Below are positions 11,801 to 21,600 of a DNA stretch of 64,000 nucleotides, piece by piece. The notes beneath the pieces are model-generated. The model was not told the DNA's origin. It did no database searches and saw only the letters and a program-made list of their open reading frames with translations. The DNA is from Brassica napus (Eukaryota; Streptophyta; Magnoliopsida; Brassicales; Brassicaceae), in the NCBI RefSeq assembly GCF_020379485.1, contig NC_063438.1, positions 620,001 through 684,000 of the forward strand, written 5' to 3'. How positions within the stretch are numbered: the stretch's first letter is position 1; every line of letters begins with the position of its first letter. The position numbers were made by a program, and so were the translations under genes.

Positions 11801-12210
11801 ATAACGTTGAAGAACTACTGTGAAACATAATCATTTATTGATGAGCACTTGTGTAGAGAAAGTATCAAAGCTAGATTCTTTCTGGCAAGAGAGCTTTTGA
11901 GAAAAAGTCTATACCTAAACTAACTTGAGGCTATATCTCTTGTTGACAGGAACATCACACCAAAAGCTCATTGCGCATTTTGAAGGAGGCATCGAGACAA
12001 AACTGGACAATGCGACCAAGAGAATCAACTCTGTCAACGAGGCAAGCCCTTGTTCTAGCGCTTAAGAATCAATTATAAATGTTAGATCGTCATGCTTGAA
12101 GCTGAATATCTTATAAATTGGTGTCTTTGATTTAGCAGTCTGCAAGAGTAAAGATGCTGCAGCTGAAGATGATTGTGGCAGAATGTTTGAAGGATGATGT
12201 GTTAGGTTGA
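8801..12210 (+). CDS. ASY3: ASY3, meiotic chromosome axis protein (apparent frameshift near the C terminus)
   Basis: ASY3 is the plant counterpart of Red1/SYCP2. It works with ASY1 and ASY4 to build the chromosome axis that supports synapsis and interhomologue crossover in meiotic nuclei. The start MSEYRSFGSNFHPSSQSRK, the downstream SIGVMADSQPKR block and the coiled-coil end are as I recall for A. thaliana ASY3 (about 790 residues). Exons inferred: 8801-10318, 10402-10549, 10631-10750, 10830-10893, 10983-11132, 11209-11267, 11629-11763, 11951-12041, 12139-12210. The first 506 codons are one large acidic, Ser/Pro-rich exon; the coiled coil is spread over small exons. The last intron uses a GC donor (GAG|GCAAGC). 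Exon 11951-12041 is 91 nt, one base short of in-frame; the frame breaks after ATCGAGACA and would stop at 12151 instead of 12208-12210, replacing about 40 residues. A related exon at 56318-56400 keeps the frame there. Confidence 0.93.
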
Positions 12211-12491
12211 CCCTACCCCGAGTGAGTCTCACAGAATCAAATCACACACTTCGTATGCTTATTCTCCACTTAGAAAAACATACCTTACTTTCGTGTCTTG
12301 GTTACCCTATTTTTAGTAACTTTACACAGAACCTGGTGATATATATTCTCCACTTATGGTCTCGTGAATAAAAGATTAGTAGAGATTCATTTGCCTCCTC
12401 GTTCAGTATTGTTATAAGTGGTTAATGGTTTGTTTTCTCAGCCAAAACATCAATTAGTTTGGTTTGTTAATGGTTTGTTTTCTCAGCCAAA
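12211..12491 (+). other. ASY3: ASY3 3' UTR and downstream flank with a 28-bp direct repeat
   Basis: This is the 3' flank of ASY3; the homologous flank recurs after the pseudogene at 56580-56895. A 28-bp word, GGTTAATGGTTTGTTTTCTC followed by AGCCAAAA (first base variable), occurs at about 12420 and again at about 12465. Its second copy ends exactly where duplicated block A begins (12492). Confidence 0.6.
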
Positions 12492-13652
12492 ATGTAGCAA
12501 TATCAAACTCACATACATGAACTTTAAAGTCAAGGCAAAAGAAATAAGATGTTTGTGAAAACATAACAAAAGAGAGCCATTAGAGCTTAGTAAATGAGGA
12601 GATTTTACAAGATTGAAGGACCTCGAGTACCAGCTGCCATTTTCACCAAACGTTCAGCTACCAAAACATCACTTTCATGAAGCTATTTTTTCACCATACT
12701 CGCAAATCCACCCTTCCTGCTCCTTACATCCTCTTCTCTACAGAGTCTTGAGACACTCCTTTGTTTTGAGAGTAGTAGTCACTAACGTCCATCCTCAATT
12801 AGAACTGTCTTGCTCAATGTCACCCTGTTCTGATCGAGAGCTTTGGCTTCTTGGAGATCGAAGCAGGACCAGTTGCTACATAGTCTGGTCCTCTATCCAT
12901 TCATCAGAAGAGACGTCAACATACGTTAATCAATGAGAGTTTCTTCTTCTTCTTCTTCTTCTTCCTCTCTTGCTGAAGCAGGATCAGTTGAGAGAATGAG
13001 TTTCTTATTATCAGAAAAGGAGAAATCAATCAAACAAGAGCACGCTCCACAGGCGCAGTCTCGGTTGCTTTCTCGTAGCAGAATCTGTTTTGTCTGGCAG
13101 TTTCAGAATCCTTTTACAGTTTAATTAAAAATGGTACACCACCAGCTACAGGGTATAGACTAGGCGAGCTATTGTTATAACTTATAACGACATGGAGCTG
13201 TCCATGGCTATTTTCAGCCTCGATATTGTTTTAAAACCGTGTGTAGCTGATTAATGTAGTTTAGCAAAACACATTCTTACTTATGCTAATCTACAATGGA
13301 ATTTCTTAAAAAAAAGTTTCTTCAAATTAAGATTACGGGAATGTTTGTATGCCTGGAGGATTCCGGTCGAGATAGAAAGATATTGGCTTATGTAATACCA
13401 TGTCGTTCTCGCCAAAGCGAAGAGAATTTGTAACGAGATGATTTTTTTTTTAACTTATATAAAAAGCAAAATTTTCGCCTCCTGAATTTCACATTGCAAG
13501 AAAAAAAGAGAATATATGTAAGGCCAAATAATTATGCCCTCATCGTATGGATTAAACATCTTTTATTTTGAAGCAGAGGGTTGGAGTAAAACATAAAAAG
13601 TTTTTAAAATTTTGCTAAAAAAAAAAACAGGTTTTGAATGTAAACAAAATAA

Positions 13653-13823
13653 TCAGCTCTTCATTAAGATAGAGACAAGCCTTAGATTTGCATCGACCAT
13701 CATGTTAGCAGTTTCCAAAGCATCATCGAGTCTCCCAGCCTTTAGATAGGCGTTGATCATTTCTTGGAATGTGGATACTTTGTAAGCAGATGGATCATGC
13801 TTGTTCAACAATCCAGCCAAGAT

Positions 13824-13867
<44 letters not shown>

Positions 13868-15281
13868 TTGCGTGTGACAAAGTATTCCCATCTTGGCAAC
13901 ACCTAGAGATGACGTTGGAGAAAGGAGCATGATTGAATTTGCACGTTGTAATGAAATCTTCTATCTTTCTCACTTTTTGCAGTGTGTCGATGGCTTCATT
14001 TGTCATCCGGAGTTGGTAACGAAAAAACTGATTCATCATAAAACGTATATGCTCTGAGTGGTCAGTGAAACGAAGATTTTTGACCAGGGACCAAGCTTCG
14101 GTTTCCTTACCGTACTTAGACAAGAGTTGGAAGAGTGGTCTTATGGAAGCATCTTCAATCTTTTCTGATACCAAACAAGTGTAAATCTCCATTGCTTTCT
14201 CATCCTCACCTTTACTGAAATAATACTCAATGAGAGAAACCGTTACCGCGGTTTTGGTTACCGTTGGATAACCAACGTTGTTACTACTAATAACCTCCTC
14301 ACAACAAAGTGCCCAGGCTTTGTCAAAATCACTCTGATCCAAGAATACAGAGTCGTACTTGTCCGGATTATTCAGAGAGAAGATATCTTTAACCAGATCC
14401 AGAGCTTCATCAATCTTCCCGGAAAGGAACAAAGCTTTGGTCAAGATACGGTACGTTTGGTAATCAAGAGGAGCATCATCATGGTGATGGAGTTGAAGAG
14501 CTACATGGGCATGGCCGTCGTCGCAAAGAGCTTTGACGATGTGGTTGCAACAATCAACGCTGAGACTGATGTTGGATTGGTTGAAAAAGTAATGGAAGAG
14601 ATGATAGGCGTCCATGTAACGCTTGGCCTCGCACAAGGCTGCGATTATAAGGTCACAAGTAGCGGTTGTTGTTTCGGTGCGAGTAGTGGTGAAAGCGGTG
14701 AAGCGTGCGTACTCCACGGCGGTGTCGAGATCAGAGAGATTCTGGATCAACAACTTAACCGTTGAGTATAGATGGCTCTCATCGTAATATTGATTCTTGG
14801 GCGGCGAGATGATGACATCTCCTCCTCCTCCTAGGATGATGGGGTAAGGAGGAGGGTTTGAGACAAGACACTTGTTTAATTCCAAACGTTTGGCTTCTGC
14901 TTCATATTTCGCGTAGGAAATGAGATTCCTTTTCTCCCTAGCTCTCGACTGAAGGTTGAGGCAATTGAGGCCATAATAGAGTTTGGGATCACGGTCACGG
15001 ATACTAAATTTAAAGATGAGGCTTAAGAGCTCTCTGTAACGTTTGGCATCATATAAGGCTGTGACTACAAGCTCACATATAGCGCTTCTGGTTGCCCTGC
15101 GACTTTTTACAACAAAAGGAGAGCGTGCGTACTCCACAGCCTTATCTAGTTCTGAGCTACCTATCAAGGATCTCACCCTCCTGTATACACTCTTCTCATC
15201 TTCACATTGGGAGGAGAAGTGACGACTTAAAAGAGAAGGAGACTTTGGGAGAGTGCGGTGCCGGAGTAACATCATCATCAT
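13653..15281 (-). CDS. PPR/TPR-like helical-repeat protein, minus copy A, with a poly-Phe insertion
   Basis: An intronless gene for a probable organelle-targeted RNA-binding helical-repeat protein. From the MMMMLLRHR start at 15281 it is 542 residues; an in-frame ATG at 15401 would add 40. The N terminus (basic, Ser/Leu-rich, RHFSSQ) looks like a mitochondrial presequence. Two similar helical segments follow (SELDKAVEYARS and LSDLDTAVEYARF), then PPR-like units with ALCEAKRYMDAYHLFHYFFN, SGKIDEALDLVKD and, at the C terminus, NAYLKAGRLDDALE. It is a paralogue of the plus-strand gene next door, with which it is divergently transcribed. The copy at 35669 is the same but for 39 extra A/T bases here (A-run 13825-13865), which add 13 residues, making a Phe tract near the C terminus after SHAK. 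The tract is in frame but would disturb a helix, so this copy may be impaired. Confidence 0.8.
13825..13865. repeat. 41-bp A-run inside a PPR coding sequence
   Basis: Forty-one consecutive A on the plus strand, against two A at the matching site in block B (about 35840). The difference is exactly 39, so the reading frame is kept. It may be a real homopolymer expansion or poly(A) insertion, or an assembly error. Confidence 0.85.
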
Positions 15282-15649
15282 CTTGGAGAAGCAGAGGCCT
15301 CTTAGAACTGTTACGCAATATACTCTTGTTTTAATTTCATTTATAAATCCCATGCATGCATGGAAAGACGTCTGCGAAAATATATCCCTATATTTTGACA
15401 TTACGACTTTGCTTCAAACAAAGGTAACAATATATTTATTTAGAATATATTTTAGATTCCTGCCGATTCGCCCTCTGACTTTGTTTCCACTCCAAGTCAA
15501 GTCTTTTAAAGTTGAACCGAAAACAAGGTTCGACCATGATGTAGCCGGATTCAATCTTATTACTGGTTTAACTATGAACCAGTCATGTAACCAGATTAAA
15601 TTTCTTTTTTTTTTTTGTAAAAAAGCCAAATTAAATTTCAACACTATTA

Positions 15650-15935
15650 AACTGAATAAATCATTAAAATATACTCTATTCGAGATGATATGGAGGGAAA
15701 TGAATGACAGGAATCATCTCAAGAAGCCAAGACAAGCATAGCCAATTGGCTAAGATTATTGACAAGACAATTCGCGACCCAATCATGGCCACAAGATATT
15801 GGGAGAAACCGCGTTTGAGAAGTCTTATGCAAGACTGGTTTATAACTCATACTTAAATCAGATTTTTTCTTACATAATTTCTTATGCATTTCTTTTATTG
15901 ATGATTAATAAATTTAACATTTCATCAAAAAAAAA
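15650..15935 (+). mobile_element. 5'-truncated LINE remnant, copy A
   Basis: The translation, with one frame change, gives FEMIWREMNDRNHLKKPRQ and then AKIIDKTIRDPIMATRYW ... LMQDWF, the tail typical of plant L1-type reverse-transcriptase proteins after the RT domain. It is followed by a stop at about 15855, a short 3' UTR and an A-run at 15927-15935. Only the last 200 or so coding bases survive. It lies in the shared upstream region of the two PPR genes and is present at the same place in block B, so it predates the duplication. Confidence 0.65.
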
Positions 15936-16749
15936 TTGAACATGCATGAATATGGCCGTAAATCATACATCACAATAGATGAGATTAACAACACAACTTC
16001 CAAACTAATCTCAAGTGTTAGACAATATATTTTTATATTATTTTACGGTAAGTATATCGTTTGAACAATATGTGGTGATTTTGTCACTAAGACCATCATT
16101 ATCCGAAGCTCTTAAGGATCCATTTCCCAGTTAATCGTCTTTTTGTTGCATCTCTCTATTATTATATCTGTGAAACCCTATGACTATGTTGTAATTTCTA
16201 CGAGGTAAGATATTTTATATTCATGACAATCATACTAGTATATTGCTCATAATTGTGGTTGTAGTTTTTTCTTGATAATTTAAGAAAGTTTTTTTAATAT
16301 CAAGATTATTAATTATCTTCCTTACTCTCTCTCTCTCTCTAGTATAATATCTTCTTAGTTTTTCCCTCTTTAGTATAATAAATTTCCGATTATATTGTAA
16401 AATATATCAATGATTAAAAATGAATTTTTATGATATTATATCATTCCTTCTTTTTTGGTTGGTAAAGGAAGGAAAATATATTATTGAACTATCGATCCTT
16501 GAGTTTGCATCTATTCCAAGGTAATATAATATTTCCCCATAACATCAAATTATTGAAATAGGAAATGGTTATAAATCAAATCTTTCTATAAGGACATATC
16601 TTTGAGCTAAATATAATATAATTATCGATATACATAATACATAAACCCTAGGACTCTAATCATATATATCGTTGTATAAGTAGCGTAGTACAAACACACA
16701 CAGTTCATCAGAACGAATACAAATCTTTGAAAACGATACCTCTGGAGCG
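15936..16749. promoter_or_regulatory. intergenic/promoter region of the plus-strand PPR gene, copy A
   Basis: AT-rich, with a CT dinucleotide run near 16325-16341 and TATA-like words at about 16662-16680 (CATATATATC, TATAAG), some 70-85 bp before the ATG. No conserved coding sequence is seen. Confidence 0.4.
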
Positions 16750-18057
16750 ATGTCCCTAACCCGCCGCATTAACCTTGTGGTTGGCCTCTCAAAGTCTCTA
16801 CAATTCTCAAATCGTCGTCACATGTCCACCGGCGTGGCCTCAGCTACCGTGGCACGCTACCCGCTTGGAAAAGACCTCTCCTGGCTTCCCAGGAACCCGA
16901 CGTCCGAGGATGTAAACCGGGCGGCGGATCTCGTAAAGGGGCGTCCGGTTTCTCTGCTATACAGAGTCTTGACGATGATTGAGCTTTCAGATGTCGACGG
17001 AGCCGTTGAGTTGGCTCGTCTCTGTGTCTTGAAAGACGATAGTCGTCGCCACGACACCATCCTCATATGCAACGCCGTCATCGGGGCCATGTGCCAAGCG
17101 AAACGTTTCGAACAAGGCATCGGTCTGTTCCATTACTTCTTCAACGAGAATAACATCGTCCCTAACATCGCCTCGTTCAACTACGTGATCAAAGCCTTTT
17201 GTGAGCTAGGCCGTGTCGACGACGCCCTTCAACTCTACCGTCACGCTGCTCGGTTCGGTCCCGACAAAGAGACATTCAGTCTTTTGACTCAAGCCTTGGT
17301 CCACGCCTATGGCTACGAGGAAGCTGGAATATTCGTGGGATTAAGTAGATGCTTAACTACGGCGGATGATTGGACGCCCATGCTCATTGAGATTCGTGGG
17401 CGCTTGGATCAGATGAATGCTGAAGATGCTGATGATTACTTTCACACGAATAGGCTGAAGTTCGATGATGATGATGATGATGGAGTTTTCAAATCGATTG
17501 CTACGATATTTGTGGAATATTGGCTCAAACATGGCAATGAAGAGAAAGCAATGGAGTGCTATAGCACTATCCGTACTTGGGAAAGCTTGCCTGCCACCAC
17601 CGGGAACACCCTTTTAAGGATTTTGCTAGAAAATTGCAAGAGAACTGAGGCTGGGGCCTTGATCGAAGTAAATGCTAAGGACTTGTACCACAACATGTTG
17701 AAAAAACACAAACGTTTTGATTCAGAGACCATTAACATAATGGTGGACTACTGGTTCGATATTGGCGAGGTTAACAAGGCCATGGAGACATTCAACGAGT
17801 CACAACAGGGAAGAAAGAGGATGGTTCGGTGTTATTGTAACGTGGTCGCTAGGCTTTGCGAGCGTGGGATGATGTCGGAGGCTGAAGGTTTGTTTGAGGA
17901 CATGTGTTCAGACAAAGACTTGTCTCCTCCTGATGTGTCTACATTCAGATCCATGGTCAATGGATATGTTCGCGCTGGAAGAGTTGATGATGCCATCAAA
18001 ACCTCGAACAAATTAGCAATTTTGAAACTGCGCAAGGTTTCTATTTATGAGGACTGA
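16750..18057 (+). CDS. PPR/TPR-like helical-repeat protein, plus copy A
   Basis: An intronless gene of 435 residues. The N terminus MSLTRRINLVVGLSKSLQF with a nearby RRHMSTGVAS is a typical mitochondrial presequence. PPR-like helical pairs follow: LSDVDGAVELARL, CNAVIGAMCQAKRFEQGIGL plus FHYFFNENN, FNYVIKAFCELGRVDDALQL, then less regular units, an Asp run (FDDDDDDG, about residue 240), and C-terminal units with CNVVARLCERGMMSEAEGLF and RSMVNGYVRAGRVDDAIK. P-class PPR proteins bind organellar transcripts; no editing domain (E, DYW) is present. It shares LFHYFFN and the AxCxAKR unit with the minus-strand neighbour, so the two are paralogues. The protein is identical to that at 38732-40039; I saw one silent difference (GAT/GAC near 17990). 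I do not assign a named gene. Confidence 0.85.
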   Translation: MSLTRRINLVVGLSKSLQFSNRRHMSTGVASATVARYPLGKDLSWLPRNPTSEDVNRAADLVKGRPVSLLYRVLTMIELSDVDGAVELARLCVLKDDSRRHDTILICNAVIGAMCQAKRFEQGIGLFHYFFNENNIVPNIASFNYVIKAFCELGRVDDALQLYRHAARFGPDKETFSLLTQALVHAYGYEEAGIFVGLSRCLTTADDWTPMLIEIRGRLDQMNAEDADDYFHTNRLKFDDDDDDGVFKSIATIFVEYWLKHGNEEKAMECYSTIRTWESLPATTGNTLLRILLENCKRTEAGALIEVNAKDLYHNMLKKHKRFDSETINIMVDYWFDIGEVNKAMETFNESQQGRKRMVRCYCNVVARLCERGMMSEAEGLFEDMCSDKDLSPPDVSTFRSMVNGYVRAGRVDDAIKTSNKLAILKLRKVSIYED

Positions 18058-18647
18058 TGTTAATTTACTTCCCTTATTAAGAGTTACTACTTGTCGCTGT
18101 ATCGTTTTGCTTTTTACCTTGCTGTAGTTTGCGTTGACTATTGCTCTCATCATGCTCATTGCACCTTCGTGGTTGTCAAAAACCCAAGCTCAAGCCCTAG
18201 AGTTAAACATTTACTTAAAATAATAATAATAAAAAATAATAACATTTACTGATCAGACGTTAAGAGGAATGACCGTAGATTTGTAACTTATAAAGTTATA
18301 AAACATGTTTTTTTTTTCTTTATAAAACATGTTTTTACATCAGTATTGCCACAACATTTACTCACCAAAGTGTTAGTAGTTTAGTAGTAGTGATAAGAAT
18401 TTAGTTTTATTGCCTTGGGTTCCAATCGTTTTGGGGACGAATGATTATTTTTTAAATCTGAATTTTAAAGTTTAATTTCAGATCTACGAGAAAATATAGA
18501 TTTAGAGCTAAGAATTTTCCTGGTAATAAAAAACATTTACGGTCATTTTATAATAGAAAGAAAATAACAAACTTGTCATAGTAGATCTATCTTTCCTTTT
18601 TTTTTCTTTTTTTTTCTGATTTTCCTTTACAATAGAGAGAAAATATA
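18058..18647. other. 3' flank of the PPR gene, copy A
   Basis: AT-rich sequence with no gene. A segment at about 18250-18610 recurs in block B and, in a clearly diverged third version, at about 58060-58260 close to PIL1. Confidence 0.5.
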
Positions 18648-21600
18648 GATGTTCTATTTTTTTATCAGTTAATTTAATAAAACTTCATATGCTCCTTAAA
18701 TCAATGAACAAATCACAATAAAACCGTTATTTTAGAGAAACGAAGACAAAAAATATGTTAAACCTCTCTAAACCTCTCTGACCATAGTTGTATATTAGTT
18801 CATGATATAAATATGCATTAAAAAAATATAGTCAGATTTTTTGAATTTTTCTCAAAATCTATGTGTTAACCCCTACAAAATATTCAGTTTTTCGATAAAC
18901 GGTTAATATACTTAAGCTGATAATCTTTAGTTTTTTTTAAAAAAAATTTCTAACCACATTTTACATTTGTATTAATGTATTCTAAACTCTATTACATGTT
19001 ACATGGGCATCGTCTATTTTTTATCAGTTAATTTAGTAAAACTTCATATGCTCCCTAAATCAGTGGATAAATCACAATAAAATTCCTATTATAGAGAAAC
19101 GGAGACAACAAAAGTTCCAAAACTCTCTGACCATAATCATATGTTAGTTCTTGATACAACTATGCATTAAAAAAATATTGTAATATTTTTTGAATTTTTT
19201 TCTCAAAATCTCTGTGTTAACCCTTACAAAATATTCAGTTTTTCGATAAATGGTTAATATACTGAAGCCTATAATATTTAGCGTTGTTTTAAAATTTCTA
19301 ACCAAATACTTTATTTTTATTAATGTATTAATGTATTCTACATTCTCTTTCAAGGTACATGGGCATCATTATATTTTTTTTATCAGTTAATTTAATATGA
19401 CTTCATATGCTCCCAAATCAATGGACAAACCACAATAAAATCTCTATTCTAGAGAAACGGAGACAACAAAGATTCCAAACCTCTATGACCATCATCATAT
19501 GTTAGTTCATAATACAAATATGCATTAAAAATATAGTGAAATATTTTTCGAATTTTTCTCAAAATCTATGTGTTAACTCTTACAAAATATTCAGCTTTTC
19601 GATAAATAGTTAATATACTGAAGCCTATAATCTTTAGTGTTATTTTAAACTTTCTAACCACATTCTACATTTATATTAATGTATTCTAAACTCTCTTTCA
19701 TGGTACATGGACATCACTATAGTTTTTAAAGGTTCCAAAACTCTCTGACCATAATCATATGTTAATTCTTGATACAACTATGCATTAAAACAATATTGTA
19801 ATTTCTTAAAAAAATTTCTCAAAATCTACGTATTAACCACTTCAAAATATTCAATTTTTCGATAAATGGTTAATATACTGAAGTCTATAATCTTTAGTGG
19901 TTTTTTAAAATTTCTAACCACATTCTACATTTGAATTAATGTATTCTAAACTCTCTTATATCGTACATGGGCATCATTCTATTTTTTTATCGATTAATTT
20001 ATAAGACTTCATATGCTCCCCAAATTATTGGACAAACCACAATAAAATCCCTATTCTATAGAAACAGAGATAACAAAGGTTCCAAACTTCTCCGGCCATC
20101 ATCATATGTTAGTTCATGATACAACTATGCATTAAAACCATATTATAATATTTTATTAATTTTTTTCAAAATCTATGTGTTAACCCCTACAAAATATTCA
20201 GTTTTTCGGTAAATGGTTAATATACTGAAGCCTATAATCTTTAATGTTTTTTTTTAATTTCAAACCATATTTTATATTTGAATTAATTTATTCTAAACTC
20301 TCTTATATGGTACCTCGACATCGTTCAATTCTAAATGCTCTATATAATGAAATTTACACTCTTTAGTGTTGTTTAAAAATTTCTAACCACATTATATATT
20401 TATATTAATGTATGATAAACTATCTTTCATGGTACATAGACTTCACAATATTTTTAAAAAAATTTAATTTAAAAAATTTTATATACTACTAAAATCTGTA
20501 AACTAAACACTATAAAATATATATTCTCTAGAGAAACGGACACAACATACATTTCAAACCTTTTTGACCATCATCATATGTCTGTTAAGAATGGAACTAT
20601 GCAATAAAAAAAGACTGTCAAATTTTTAGATTTTCTCGAAATCTGAAGGTTAACCCCTACAAAATTGAGTTTTTTTCGGTAATTGCAATATATATTGAAG
20701 TTTACATTCTTTAGTACTGTTTAAAAATTTCTAACCACATTCTAAATTTGTATTAATGTATTGTAAACTCTCTATCATGGTACATAGACAGCACTATAGT
20801 TTTTAAAAATTTATTTCATAAATTTTATATACTACTTAAATCAGTGGACTAAACACTATAAAATATATATATTCTCTAGAGAAACGGACACAACATACAT
20901 TTCAAACCTCTTTGACCATCATCATATGTCTGTTAAGGATGCAACTATGAATAAAAAAAGATTGTCAAATTTTTTTGATTTTTCTCAAAATGTGAAGGTT
21001 AACCCCTACAGAATTGAGTTTTTTCGGTAATTGCAATACATATTGAAGTTTATACTCTTTAATGTTGTTTAAAAATTTCTAACCACATTCTACATTTGTA
21101 TTAATGTATTGTAAACTCTCTTTCATGGTACATAGAAATCACTATAGTTTTTAAAAATTTAATTTAATAAATTTTATATACTACTTAAATCAGTGGACTA
21201 AACACTATAAAATTTATATTCTCTAGAGAAACGAACACAACATACATTTCAAACCTCTTTGACCATCATAATGTGTCTGTTAAAGATGCAACTATGCAAT
21301 AAAAAAATATTGTCAAATTTTTTGATTTTTTCTCAAAATCTGAAGTTTAACCCCTACAAAATTAAGTTTTTTCGGTAATTGCAATATATATTGAACTTTA
21401 CATTCGTTAGTGCTGTTAAAAATTTATAACCATATTCTACATTTGTATTAATGTATTTTAAACTCTCTTTCATGGTACATATACATCCCTATAGCTTTTA
21501 AAAATTTAATTTAATAAATTTTATATACTACTTAAATCAGTGAACTAAATACTATAAATTATATATTCTCTAAAGAAACGGACACAACATACATTTCAAA

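Noticed and set aside
12613..12936. 107-codon plus-strand frame (and 34734-35015)
   Set aside because: The frame is altered between the two near-identical blocks by a deletion and has no recognisable family feature.
14457..14765. 102-codon plus-strand frame inside the minus PPR gene (also at 36434)
   Set aside because: It is antisense to a long, clearly coding frame with family motifs.
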